A DNA stretch of 64,000 nt from MVRV01 sp964469905 (GTDB lineage: Bacteria > Desulfobacterota > Syntrophia > Syntrophales > Smithellaceae), in the NCBI GenBank assembly GCA_964469905.1, contig CAYXZW010000011.1, positions 1-64,000 of the forward strand, given 5' to 3'. The translations under genes and the position numbers were made by a program. Numbering within the stretch: position 1 is the stretch's first letter; each line of letters begins with the position of its first letter. The notes beneath the pieces were generated by a model. That model made no database searches. It was given only the letters and a program-made list of their open reading frames with translations, and was not told where the DNA came from. Of this stretch, positions 51,395 to 61,800 are shown one piece after another.

Positions 51395-51435
51395 TGTATT
51401 ATGCGGTAATACACTGTATTGCTCCGTAATACAGC
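51395..51435. promoter_or_regulatory. Two tandem enhancer palindromes (TGTATT-N7-AATACA)
   Basis: Site 1: GTGTATT-ATGCGGT-AATACAC (51395-51415). Site 2: CTGTATT-GCTCCGT-AATACAG (51415-51435). Centres are 20 bp apart, about two helical turns, so two dimers could bind the same face. They lie between the activator stop and the chemoreceptor operon, about 160 bp upstream of the -24/-12 promoter. Confidence 0.8.
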
Positions 51436-51585
51436 ACCTAAGTAATTAATCTTTAACAGCTATTCTATAAATGAACCTTGCCTTGGCTTACGGTGCAATA
51501 CAATAGCTCTCTTCATTCCTTCCACGGCGATGGCCTCAATCATTCAATCATTTGATTTTACTAGTCAATGATCATCGCGCGTACT

Positions 51586-51601
51586 GTGGCACGCTTCTTG
51601 G
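51586..51601 (+). promoter_or_regulatory. Sigma-54 (-24/-12) promoter, near-consensus
   Basis: TGGCACG (51587-51593), 4 bases, TTGG (51598-51601). The -24 block is perfect. The -12 block has GG where GC is usual, with correct 10-base spacing between the two dinucleotides. It is 69 bp before the 51670 start codon. Confidence 0.7.
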
Positions 51602-51669
51602 TTTACATGAATAGCAAATAGCTCAGCCACGATAATATGACCAGAGCAACAACGATAAAGGCGTCAGAG

Positions 51670-52062
51670 ATGAACGTAATTTTCTATTCACCAAACATCA
51701 ATGAGAGGACAAAGGAAATATGCGGAGCCTTGGAGAATTCGAACTTTACCATCGGGCTGGAACTGCACCATTCGATAATCAGCCTGGCCAAAAGGCTCCG
51801 GCAGCCGATGCATGGTATAGCGTTGATGATCCTGTATATTGCGGAGAAAAATGATCTTTCCAGGATGATTGCTTTTCAGGAACTGATCATTGGTCTGCCG
51901 CTAATACTGATCATGAGCGATACAGGGCGAGATGCAATGACAAAAGCACACCTTCTCCGGCCGCGAATCATCTTCGGAGCAGGTGACAACCTTGAAGATA
52001 TGAATCTGGTTTTTGAGAAGATGCTGACCAGGCAAAAGCAGCTATGGGCAACGGCAATGTAA
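51670..52062 (+). CDS. Small pseudo-receiver-like protein of the chemoreceptor operon
   Basis: 130 residues from the ATG at 51670 (AAAGG 8 bases upstream). MNVIFYSPNINERTKEICGA looks like the first beta-alpha of a receiver fold. The position of the phospho-acceptor strand reads ALMILYIAEKND without the usual Asp-x-x-x-Pro-G pattern, and LPLILIMSDTGRDAM would be the fourth strand. It is probably a partner or scaffold rather than a phosphorylatable regulator. It sits 48 bp upstream of the MCP in a presumed sigma-54 operon. Confidence 0.6.
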   Translation: MNVIFYSPNINERTKEICGALENSNFTIGLELHHSIISLAKRLRQPMHGIALMILYIAEKNDLSRMIAFQELIIGLPLILIMSDTGRDAMTKAHLLRPRIIFGAGDNLEDMNLVFEKMLTRQKQLWATAM

Positions 52063-52110
52063 TATTAATGTCATTTAAAGGGAAAAGATTATGAATGAGG
52101 AGGTAGCATT

Positions 52111-53733
52111 ATGAAGAACATGAAGTTAAGCGCCAAGTTGATTGGGGGATTTCTGCTGGTAGGCTTTATTGTTATGCTGGTTGGTTTGTCAGGAATATAC
52201 GGTATACGATCGTCTGAGCAGGGTAGCGCCAAAATTATATATTCAGAGACCATTGCCAAACAATTGTTGCAAAGAGAAATCGATCACCTGAACTGGGCGA
52301 GAAAAGTCGGCCAGTTCCAGCGGGACGAGGGCATGGTAAAACTCGGAGTGGAGACAGACGAACGCAAGTGTGCCTTCGGTAAATGGTATTACGGTGAAGA
52401 GAGAATAAAAACCGAAGCGGAAATACCGGAAATCAAGGACTTCCTTCGCCAGATAGAAGATCCTCACGCAAAACTTCACAAATCCGCGCAGGCAATTGAA
52501 GATCTGCTGAAAAAGGGAGCGGGGGGACGCCAGGAAGCCATTGCGCTGTATGGCACGGAAACGAGCCAGCATCTGAGAAAAGTGCAAAGCTTGCTCGAAG
52601 AGATAGGACCTCTTGTGGCAAAAAAAGCGGATGAAACCTCGAGAACAACAAAGAATCAAGGTCAACGCATATCTTTTGTCGCCTGGGCCGGAATGTTTTT
52701 CGGCACTTTACTGGCGATCATTCTCGGTATTCTACTAACCCGCTCCATCACGAAACCTCTGAACAATGTTATCGAGGGTCTCTCCGAAGGCGCCGGCCAG
52801 GTCTCTTCAGCGTCTTCCCAGGTGGCATCCGCCAGCCAGTCACTGGCGGAAGGGGCCTCCGAGCAGGCATCTTCACTGGAGGAGACGTCCGCATCGGTGG
52901 AAGAGCTTGCTTCCATGACGAAGCAGAATGCCGACAATGCCCAGCAGGCCAAAGCCATGATGGGGGATGCCGCTAAAATCGTCGAGAACGTAAATCAGCA
53001 TATGGGCAATATGGCCGCCGCGATCACGGAAGTGCTGAAATCGAGCGAAGAAACCGGCAAGATCATTAAGACCATTGATGAGATCGCCTTCCAGACCAAT
53101 CTCCTGGCATTGAATGCCGCTGTGGAAGCGGCCCGGGCCGGAGAGGCGGGAGCCGGCTTTGCCGTTGTCGCCGATGAGGTCAGGAATCTGGCCATGCGAG
53201 CGGCTGACGCAGCCAAAAACACGAGCAATCTCATCGAAAATACCATCAAAAACGTGAAAAAGAGTCATGAAGCGACGCAGGTAACCCAGGAGGCTTTTAA
53301 GGAAAATGTAGAAATATCAACCAAAATTGCAGGGTTGATCGGCGAAATTGCCGCCGCCTCCAGTGAGCAGGCCCAGGGAATTGGCCAGATCAACACGGCC
53401 GTTGCCGAGATGGACAAAGTGACCCAGGCGCAGGCGGCTACAGCCGAAGAATCGGCCAGCGCCTCGGAGGAGCTCAGTGCTCAGGCCGAACAAATGAAGA
53501 GCTATGTTGCAGACCTGAGCGCGGTTGTGGGCGGGGCATCATCCGGACAGGCGATTCAGCAGACAGAGCGGACCGAATATAAAAAATTGGCTTCCCGAAC
53601 TTCAGCGAACCAGCATGCGCGAAACGCCCTTGCGGCTCCGGTGAAACAGGGAAGAGGGATGTTTGCCGGGGCGCAGGCAGTAAACGCTAAAAAGGTTATT
53701 CCCCTGGACGAGGGAGATTTCAGGGACTTCTGA
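52111..53733 (+). CDS. Methyl-accepting protein with a zinc-binding CZB domain
   Basis: 540 residues. TM1 at about 8-30 and TM2 at about 187-210 enclose a sensor region with CZB-type ligands: DHLNW (His), CAFGKWYYG (Cys) and DPHAKLHK (two His). This binds zinc in known family members. HAMP follows, then the cytoplasmic signalling domain with tip EIAFQTNLLALNAAVEAARA and flanking methylation helices (SEEETG..., AEESASASEELSAQA). GAGGAGG precedes the ATG. In this gene the CZB-like region lies in the periplasmic part, whereas many CZB domains are cytoplasmic; topology needs care. It is co-transcribed with CheW. Confidence 0.85.
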   Translation: MKNMKLSAKLIGGFLLVGFIVMLVGLSGIYGIRSSEQGSAKIIYSETIAKQLLQREIDHLNWARKVGQFQRDEGMVKLGVETDERKCAFGKWYYGEERIKTEAEIPEIKDFLRQIEDPHAKLHKSAQAIEDLLKKGAGGRQEAIALYGTETSQHLRKVQSLLEEIGPLVAKKADETSRTTKNQGQRISFVAWAGMFFGTLLAIILGILLTRSITKPLNNVIEGLSEGAGQVSSASSQVASASQSLAEGASEQASSLEETSASVEELASMTKQNADNAQQAKAMMGDAAKIVENVNQHMGNMAAAITEVLKSSEETGKIIKTIDEIAFQTNLLALNAAVEAARAGEAGAGFAVVADEVRNLAMRAADAAKNTSNLIENTIKNVKKSHEATQVTQEAFKENVEISTKIAGLIGEIAAASSEQAQGIGQINTAVAEMDKVTQAQAATAEESASASEELSAQAEQMKSYVADLSAVVGGASSGQAIQQTERTEYKKLASRTSANQHARNALAAPVKQGRGMFAGAQAVNAKKVIPLDEGDFRDF

Positions 53734-53845
53734 GCGCAAAGGAACACCGGAGAGGCAGGGGATGGAAATATTCATCCTCCTCTCCTCCCCGGAATGTTAA
53801 CGCGCAAAAATTCTGGAGTGGGTTAACGGAAAGGAGAATTAAGAA

Positions 53846-54379
53846 ATGGGACAGACAAAACCAGAACAGCAATTGGAGCACAACATGTTTCCAGACGAAG
53901 TAATAAAGATTAAAAGGGAAGGGAAATACCTGACCTTTAGCCTCAAGGATGAAGAATACGGAATTGAGATTATCAAGGTCAAGGAGATTATCGGAATGAT
54001 GGCGATTACCATGATTCCCCAGACGCCGGCCTATGTAAAAGGTGTCGTCAACCTGCGGGGCAAGGTCATTCCGGTTATTGATCTGCGGTTGAAATTCGGC
54101 ATGGAGGCGACTTCCTATACGGAACGTACTTGTATTGTAGTTGTAGAGATATCGGGAAAGGGCCGCGGAAATTTCTTCATGGGCATTGTGGTCGATACCG
54201 TATCGGAAGTTCTCAATATCAGAGAGGTGGAGATTGAGGAAACGCCTGATTTTGGCGCGCGGATGAACACAGCTTACATCCTCGGCCTTGCCAAGATGAG
54301 CAGCGGCGTCAAGATACTTCTTGAAATCGACAAGGTGTTGAGCAGCGATGAACTTGACATACTCGACACGGCGGCGTAG
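53846..54379 (+). CDS. cheW: CheW-type chemotaxis coupling protein
   Basis: 177 residues. Couples MCPs to a CheA kinase. YLTFSLKDEEYGIEIIKVKE is followed by TPAYVKGVVNLRGKVIPVID (the family's typical LRGxxxPVIDL strand), then VDTVSEVLNI and TAYILGLAKM. A 20-residue N-terminal extension precedes the SH3-like fold. AAGGAG lies 9 bases before the ATG. It follows the MCP by about 110 bp. No CheA is present in the window, so the kinase must be encoded elsewhere. Confidence 0.92.
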   Translation: MGQTKPEQQLEHNMFPDEVIKIKREGKYLTFSLKDEEYGIEIIKVKEIIGMMAITMIPQTPAYVKGVVNLRGKVIPVIDLRLKFGMEATSYTERTCIVVVEISGKGRGNFFMGIVVDTVSEVLNIREVEIEETPDFGARMNTAYILGLAKMSSGVKILLEIDKVLSSDELDILDTAA

Positions 54380-54536
54380 AAAGGAAAATAGAATCGATAG
54401 TACCTGTATCCCTGAAAAGGGCAAAATGAAAACCGAGGATGATCGATCAGAACAAGCCGCCGCGAAGGCAAGCTCACTTCCACCAAAATAATGGTATGCA
54501 GGGCAGGCTCTGCTAAGCAGGCGAAGGAGTTGCTAA

Positions 54537-56912
54537 ATGAATTCCCATAAGCTTCTTCAAAGCATTCGATCAGGCTGGTCGCCGGCGATTGCTATAATTG
54601 CCTTAACAACACTGGCCGCTATCATCGCAAGTATTTATTTCCTTTCCTCCGGATTGGTTATCATTTTCCAGAATCTCTTCTATCTCCCTATTATCATTGC
54701 CTGTGTGTTTTATGGGAAAAAAGGTTTTGTTTTTTCTGTAGTTCTTTCATTTATTTATCTTTTCCTAGTCATTGCTTTTACAAGAGATTCAGGGGTTATC
54801 ATACAAGCATTGATAAGGCTCTGCATATTTGTTGGCGTCGCAGGAGGTACTACATATTTATCAATAAAGCGCAAGCAGGCGGAAGCGGATCTGCGGGATA
54901 GCGAGGAGAGATTTAGCAGATTAGCAAATGCGACTTGGGAGGGAATCATTATTCACAAAGACGGCATCATTTTTGATGTCAATGAATCGGCATTAAAAAT
55001 GTTTGGATACTCTGCCGAAGAGGTTATAGGCAAAAGTGTTATTGATTTTCTTGCGCCTGAATCGACAGTGCCTGCTTTGCAAACACTCAAAGAAGGCGCT
55101 ACACATAATCAATTGTACCTTGAGGTTAATGTCTTAAGAAAAGATAAAACCATTCTCACTGCCGAAGCGTTGGGAAGACCGATCAGCTATAAAAAGATTG
55201 ATGCCAGAGTCATAGCCATCCGGGACATCACCGAGCGCAAGCAGATGGAAATGGAACTGCTCAATGCCCGCAACGAGCTGGAGCAGAGAGTTGTCGAGCG
55301 CACGACAGAACTGGCGAAGGTCAATGAAACATTGATGATGGAAATCAGGGAGCGCATAAAGTCCGAACAACGCTACCGGATTGTTGCCGACAATACGTAT
55401 GACTGGGAATTCTGGCTGAATCCAAAATATGATGTTGTTATCTATACCTCGCCTTCCTGTGAACGAATTACAGGCTACTTGCCGCATGAATTTCAGCAAA
55501 ACCCCAAACTTATGCTGGAGATTACTCATCCCGACGATTTGCATATGTTCAAGGAGCATTATTTTGAAGAATACAAAAAGGATTTTTCATCGTTAAGAGA
55601 GCTGGAATTTCGCATCATTCACAAAGACGGCTCGGTACGCTGGATCGGCCATGTGTGCGGGCCGGTTTTCGATAATAATGGTGCGTATGCAGGAATCCGC
55701 GGCAGCAACAGGGATATTTCCGACCACAAACGGGCAGAGGAAGAAAACCTGCTTTTGGAAAGACGACTGCAACAGTCGCAGAAGATGGAAGCCATCGGAA
55801 CGCTGGCCGGTGGCATTGCCCATGATTTCAACAACATTCTGGGCGCTATTTCCGGCTTTACGGGGTTGGCACTGGAACATGTTCCGGCTGACGGCAAGGC
55901 GAAAATTTATCTCAAACGGGTTCTTGTCTCTACGCGACGCGCGGTGGATCTGGTGTCTCAGATTCTGACTTTCAGCCATAAAACAGAAACTAAATTACAG
56001 CCGCTGCGGCTGAAACCGATTATAGAGGAAGTCGTAAAACTTGTCCGGGCAGCCACTCCGGCAACGATCGATATACGTCAGAACATAAAAGCCGAACCGG
56101 ATCTGGTAATGGCTGATGTGACGTATATACATCAGGTGGTTATGAATCTTTGCATGAACGCCAATCACGCCATGCGGAAAAATGGCGGTGTCTTAAGTGT
56201 CAATTTGACCAACGAAAGTATTGTCGAAGGTGATCTGAATCACACCGGAATCAATCCCGGCCACTACCTCAAGCTTAAGATAAGCGACACGGGTGAGGGG
56301 ATAGAACCGGGGGTTGTCGACAAAATTTTTGAGCCCTTCTTTACAACTAAGAAGCAGGGTGAGGGTACGGGACTGGGCTTAGCCGTTGTTCACGGGATCG
56401 TGAAAAGTCTCGGTGGCGAGATCAAGGTTGAAAGCCGCCCGGGCCAGGTGACTTCCTTCGAGATATGGTTTCCCCTTCTAGCGGATAGCCTTCTTGAGAG
56501 CTTCCCTGAAGAGGAAGACACAATCAGTATAAAGGGAAGCGGGAAAATTCTCTTTATCGATGACGAAGAAGACCTGGTAGAAATGACAAGACTAATGCTG
56601 GAAGGCCTGGGGTATGAAGTAACGGCAACGCAAAGCAGCGCTGAGGCGCTGGAGCTATTCCGCACCAATCCCAACCGGTTCGATCTGGTTATAACCGACC
56701 AGACCATGCCGGAAATGACGGGAATGGCCCTAGCTCAGGAAATAATGGGGATCAAGCCGGGTATCCCCATCATTCTATGTACCGGCTTTGGCGGTTCCTT
56801 GAATGCAGAAGAAGTAAAAAACGCGGGGATCAGAGATTATTTTATCAAGCCACTGGTCAGAAGAAATATTGCCGAGAGCATTCACAATATATTAAAAAAC
56901 TCCCGGTCCTGA
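54537..56912 (+). CDS. Membrane hybrid sensor histidine kinase (PAS-PAS-HisKA-HATPase-REC)
   Basis: 791 residues. Four hydrophobic segments at about 14-105 form a membrane sensor with little periplasmic loop. PAS1 lies at about 120-235 (ATWEGIIIHKDGIIFDVNES) and PAS2 at about 275-395, after a coiled coil. HisKA is GTLAGGIAHDFNNILGAISG, the HATPase has VMNLCMNANHAMRKNGG, DTGEGIEPGV and GTGLGLAVVHGI, and the receiver has phospho-Asp in DLVITDQTMPEMTG and FIKPL. AAGGAG precedes the ATG. It starts 157 bp after cheW and may be in the same regulon. Output partner unknown. Confidence 0.88.
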   Translation: MNSHKLLQSIRSGWSPAIAIIALTTLAAIIASIYFLSSGLVIIFQNLFYLPIIIACVFYGKKGFVFSVVLSFIYLFLVIAFTRDSGVIIQALIRLCIFVGVAGGTTYLSIKRKQAEADLRDSEERFSRLANATWEGIIIHKDGIIFDVNESALKMFGYSAEEVIGKSVIDFLAPESTVPALQTLKEGATHNQLYLEVNVLRKDKTILTAEALGRPISYKKIDARVIAIRDITERKQMEMELLNARNELEQRVVERTTELAKVNETLMMEIRERIKSEQRYRIVADNTYDWEFWLNPKYDVVIYTSPSCERITGYLPHEFQQNPKLMLEITHPDDLHMFKEHYFEEYKKDFSSLRELEFRIIHKDGSVRWIGHVCGPVFDNNGAYAGIRGSNRDISDHKRAEEENLLLERRLQQSQKMEAIGTLAGGIAHDFNNILGAISGFTGLALEHVPADGKAKIYLKRVLVSTRRAVDLVSQILTFSHKTETKLQPLRLKPIIEEVVKLVRAATPATIDIRQNIKAEPDLVMADVTYIHQVVMNLCMNANHAMRKNGGVLSVNLTNESIVEGDLNHTGINPGHYLKLKISDTGEGIEPGVVDKIFEPFFTTKKQGEGTGLGLAVVHGIVKSLGGEIKVESRPGQVTSFEIWFPLLADSLLESFPEEEDTISIKGSGKILFIDDEEDLVEMTRLMLEGLGYEVTATQSSAEALELFRTNPNRFDLVITDQTMPEMTGMALAQEIMGIKPGIPIILCTGFGGSLNAEEVKNAGIRDYFIKPLVRRNIAESIHNILKNSRS

Positions 56913-57049
56913 AATAGTACGCGATTGAGCACATGGTTTTGAACATGAGGTCGGTCGTTCAATATTGGACGCTGAATATTTCATGCTGTCGGTCTTTTAT
57001 CAGCGGACATACGCGCATATTTTGCAGGAGACACTAATCCGGGTCTGGC

Positions 57050-58183
57050 CTATTTTCTCTTGGGCGGAATCCTTACTATCCTTTCGCCGGCAATCATTGA
57101 TATGGCGTTTTGCGGGCAGAAATGAGCGCACACTCCACAGCCGATGCAGAGTTCTTCCTTCCGGCGGGCCTTTTTGTCGTCGTTTAAATAGGCCGCGTAG
57201 GTATGACATTCCTTCACGCACTTACCACAGCCAATGCAGAGATCGTCGTTAACCATTGATAAAAAGTTGGTTGCGTTAGTCATGGGCGCGATCATGTTAT
57301 CAATTCCGTTGCCGCAGCAGCACCGGCAGCAATTGCAAATACTTGTTTCTTCCTTGCTGGTATCGAAGTTGGGATGATAGGCCTTGTGTACAAGTCCGGC
57401 TTCCTCTGCCCGCTTTAAAACACTTAATGCTTCTTCTTTCGAAATCATCCGCGCAAAACCCTGCTCCGATGTAAATCTTGCCGATTTGCCAAAAGTGAAA
57501 CAGGTTTCCCGGTCATTAGTCTGTTTGCAGGGCGTTCCGGCCAGATCTTTATAATGACGGCAGAAACAATGCCCCAGGGCAATCTCGTCAAACTTCAAAA
57601 TGAGCTCCTCGACTTTCTGGGAAGGTACAATTCTGTCCACTGCTGTTCCCAGGTCTTGATTAATTATTATTTTGACCGGTTCATTTTTCGGTTTGTTTTC
57701 TAAAACGGGTACGGTTCGGTCAATGGGCGGGGCGGCCAGGAGAAAAGGAATCAGTGCATCATAATTATCCTGAAGCATGTTTTGCAAATCACCGAACAGT
57801 TTATTGAACAAGGAATATATTTCCCTGTTCCGGTCATTTTTCTCTAATTTGCCCATGAAATTGTATTCAAAAGTTCCGACGTTCAAAAGCGGCAGCAATC
57901 GAAAAACCGGAATTCCCTTGCTGTTGGGCTGATTGAATATGACACCTCTGCCCGCAAGATCCTTTACTTTTTTGTTGATTTCTTCTTCCGCTAATCCACT
58001 CGATTGTTTTAACTGTTCCATGGTCTGCGATTTTTTATCGTTGAAAGACGCAATAAAATCAACTTCATCTTCCATGATGAAAAATTTTAAAAGTTTGATC
58101 AGAGTATCGTTAACAGGAACAGGCGTTCCTCCGGCTTTGCTGATGATGTCCCCGGCTTTTCTGTATTTTTCATCAATATTCAT
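57050..58183 (-). CDS. Iron-sulfur (ferredoxin-type) protein with an N-terminal winged-helix-like part
   Basis: 377 residues. Residues 1-110 are helical and resemble a winged helix (SQTMEQLKQSSGLAEEEINK). HCFCRHYKDLAGTPC and TCFTFG form a first Cys set, ICNCCRCCCGNGID a second. Two 4Fe-4S motifs close the protein: CIGCGKCVKECHTYA and CIGCGVCAHFCPQNA. This layout matches multi-cluster 4Fe-4S dicluster proteins common in Deltaproteobacteria, of undefined electron-transfer role. It stands alone between the two hybrid kinases, on the opposite strand. Confidence 0.8.
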   Translation of the reverse strand: MNIDEKYRKAGDIISKAGGTPVPVNDTLIKLLKFFIMEDEVDFIASFNDKKSQTMEQLKQSSGLAEEEINKKVKDLAGRGVIFNQPNSKGIPVFRLLPLLNVGTFEYNFMGKLEKNDRNREIYSLFNKLFGDLQNMLQDNYDALIPFLLAAPPIDRTVPVLENKPKNEPVKIIINQDLGTAVDRIVPSQKVEELILKFDEIALGHCFCRHYKDLAGTPCKQTNDRETCFTFGKSARFTSEQGFARMISKEEALSVLKRAEEAGLVHKAYHPNFDTSKEETSICNCCRCCCGNGIDNMIAPMTNATNFLSMVNDDLCIGCGKCVKECHTYAAYLNDDKKARRKEELCIGCGVCAHFCPQNAISMIAGERIVRIPPKRK

Positions 58184-58568
58184 ATTTATTCCTCCGGATT
58201 TTATTAATAATCATTGAATAAGCAGTCGCTGGGCACAATGAAAAATCTTCGGCAATAATATTTGCCTGACAAGACATTGCCCTAACCGCCCGAGAGTATA
58301 GGGGGGCTGTTTTTGCTTGTCAATTAATATATTGAATATGTTGGTAACAAAAACAATTTGCTGGACTTTTACCGAGTTTTTGTTGATAACAAACTATAAG
58401 AATGCGTTATTAGCAGGACGTTTTTAAAGAAATAGATCAAAGAATGTCAATCCACAAAAAAGATTATATTTCCCTGATTTTTTATGAAGCAATAAGAATA
58501 AGAATGATAGACTGTCTATCGCAAGGCTGTGCCGTCTGATTTGAAATCGTGTCATTAGTGTTAAGGAT
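58184..58568. other. Non-coding region upstream of the iron-sulfur gene
   Basis: AT-rich. It contains AACAAAAA (58346-58353) facing TTTTTGTT (58377-58384), an 8-bp inverted repeat of unknown role. No gene is supported. Confidence 0.35.
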
Positions 58569-58823
58569 ATGATCATGAAAAAATCAGCATTAAACCGCCC
58601 GTTGCTTATATCTTCTGTTTTCACCTTCTTGTTTCCGGGTAATTGTTTTCCCAATCCCCGGCCGTTAATTCAGTCAGAAACATACACGAGAGCAACAATC
58701 ACTATTATTGCTATTTTGCATGCAGCGCTGAGAGGGGAATACTTACGGGATTCACTATTAAACTCAGCAACATCTTTGCAGGCGCGACTGGTTGAGAGGC
58801 AGACATGTTGGGGGCAATACTGA
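58569..58823 (+). pseudogene. Short signal-peptide-bearing fragment (possible gene remnant)
   Basis: 84 codons, with a first ATG at 58569 and another at 58575. The start KKSALNRPLLISSVFTFLFP then GNCF closely resembles the signal peptide of the 62431 sensor (FFPGNCFA) at the DNA level as well. After about 30 residues the sequence has no recognisable fold and ends before the kinase start. A duplicated and truncated 5' end of a neighbouring SBP-type gene is the simplest reading. A real tiny secreted protein is less likely. Confidence 0.4.
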
Positions 58824-58868
58824 TGGTGTGGAAATATTTTGGAGAGAAGCTAACCGGTGGAGGAAAAG

Positions 58869-61800
58869 ATGTCTGGGATATTGAGTCACATAAGTAATCT
58901 TAAAATACGGACAAAACTGCTGCTGGGATATGTGTCGGCATTTATTATTCTTCTCTTTGCAGTCAGTTTAATTGTCTATCCCATTATACAGAGAGCTATT
59001 GAAGCCAATGTGGAGAGTGAACTGAGCAATACTACAAAAACAATCCTCGGCATGATCAAAGCATCCGCCGATGCATCAATAAAGAACTATCTCCGGGCGA
59101 TCGCCGAAAAGAACAGAGATATTGTTTCTCATTATTACCAGCAGTCAAGAAAAGGGATATTGACGGAGCAGCAAGCCAAGCAAGAGGCAGGAAAGGCACT
59201 GCTCAGCCAGACCATTGGAAAAACGGGATACATCTTTGTCTGGAATGTAAAAAAAGCACCTGAGTCCATACCTCTTGCCGTACATCCCAAAATACAGGGA
59301 GAGGATGTGGCCTATGTTGATTTCGTGCAGAAAGGCGCTCAGATAAAAAATGGATATATGGAATATAGCTGGAAGAACCCGGGTGAAGAGAAGGCCAGAG
59401 AAAAAGCGATGTATCTGGCCTATTTTAAACCATGGAATTGGTTAATTGCCGCCTCGTCCTACCGAGAAGAATTTATGGATCTTATTAATGTCGATTACTT
59501 ACGCGACAGCATCCTTTCAATCCGGTTCGGAAAAACCGGATATCCTTACATACTGGATTCCCGGGGAAATATTATTATTCATCCGGCACTTACCGGTAAT
59601 GTTTATGATGTGAGGGATGCCTCAGGACGACAGTTTGTGCAGGAGATCTGCAAACAAAAGAATGGCAGGATCATATATGCATGGCGCAATCCCGGCGAGA
59701 AGGAATTCCGGAAAAAGCTCGTAGTTTTTAATTACATACCGGAATTTGACTGGATAGTCGCTTCATCCAGCTATTTGGAGGAATTTTATGAACCTTTACA
59801 TTATATCAGAGGTATAATCATTGCTATCTTTATTGTATCGCTGGCCTTTTTGTCTTTACTGACCTTGGTATATTCAACCTACATCGTAAAAAACGTCAAT
59901 AGACTTATCCATGGTTTTCGCACTGGTAGTTCGGGAGACTTAACAGTTCGCATCACCGAAACTTCTAAGGATGAATTTGGCAGTCTAGCGGAATACTTTA
60001 ATAATTTTATGGAGAAATTGAATGAGTCTAATCAGCTGTTGCACCGGGAAATTGACGAACACAGGCAAAGCGAAGCCAATTACCGCAGTGTCATCGATAA
60101 CATCCAGGACGTTTTCTACCGCAGCGATAACCGGGGCAATCTCATTATGGCCAGCCCCAGTTTACTTATTCTCCTCGGGTATGACTCCCTTGAAGACTGC
60201 CTGGGCCGACCTGTTGACGAAGCTTACTATTACAACCAGGAAAAACGTTCCGACTTTCTCAGACAGATTAAAGATAAGGGAAGTGTTGCCAACTATGAGC
60301 TGATCCTGAAAAAACGGGACGGCACACCTGTTACGGTGGAAACGAACAGCCACTTCTACTTGGATGACGCCGGGAATATTGCCGGCATCGAGGGAACATT
60401 CCGGGACATCACCGAGCGGAAGAAAGTGGAAAAGGAACTGCAAAAGGAGCGGGACATCAACATGACCCTCTTGCAGACGTCTCCTGCCTTCCTGGTGGTC
60501 ATAAGCGGTGAGGGCAAGACCATCATGATGAACCATTCCATGCTCTCTGCTCTGGGCTATACGGACAAAGAGGTTGTGGGTAAGGATTATATTGCCACCT
60601 TTGTACCTGAGCATGACCGGGAAGAGTTGTCCTCTGTGTTCAGACAGATCGTGATTAAGGGAGAGGCCACCATCAATGAGAACCGGATCCTGGCCAGAGA
60701 CGGTCGTGAGATCCTGGTGGAGTGGCACGGCAGGCCTGTGTACAACAGCAAGGGTGATTTCGAGTACTTCTTCGGGATGGGCACGGATATTACTGAACGC
60801 AGGAGGGCCGAAGCGAACCTACGGGAGATCACCGAGCTCCAGAAGGCAATCCTGGACAGTGCCGTTTATGCCATTATCTCCACCACACCCGAAGGCATTA
60901 TCAGGACATTCAACCCTGCTGCAGAACGGATGCTGGGGTACTCAGCCCAGGAGATGATCGGCAGGCTTACACTGTTGTCTTTTCATGATCAGTCCGAGAT
61001 AGAGCAACGAGCCGGCATTTTCGCGGAAGAGCTGGACATGGATATCGAGCCCGGTTTCGAGGTTTTTGTCGCCAAGGCGAGGCGTCACCTTCCCAATGAG
61101 CATGAATGGACCTACATCCACAAGGGCGGTTCACGCATCCCGGTGCTCCTGGCTGTCACGGCGCTGTTCAATGCCGAAGGGGAGATCACCGGATTCTTAG
61201 GCATTGCCAGCGACATAACGGCGCGCAAGTATGAAGAAGATATTCGGAAACAGCTCGAAGAAAAGCTTATCCAGGCCCAGAAGATGGAGGCCATCGGGAC
61301 GTTGGCCGGCGGTATCGCCCATGACTTCAACAACATCCTCAGCGGCATTATGGGCTATTCGGAAATCAGCCTGAAGGCGGTGCAGGACCGGCCGAAAGTC
61401 CATCAGAATATTGAACAGGTGCTCAAGGCTGCCGAGCGGGCAAAAGATCTGGTACAACAGATCCTGGCCTTCAGTCGCAAGGCTGCTCAGGAAAAAAAGC
61501 CCATTGCCCTTGCTGCGATAACCGGAGAAGTTGTCAGGTTTATGCGGGCATCGCTGCCGACGACGATTGAAATAACTTCGCAGATCGAAGATACTGCCGA
61601 TGTCATCCTGGCCGATCCTACGCAGATGCATCAGGTGCTGATGAATATTTGCACAAATGCCGGGCAGGCCATGAAAGAGACCGGGGGCGTCCTGGAGGTC
61701 GGATTAAAAGAAGCTGTTATGGATGCCGGTAATCTCATCCATCATCCGGCATTAAAGTTTGGCCGTTACCTGGAATTATCGGTCAGGGATACCGGGCGGG

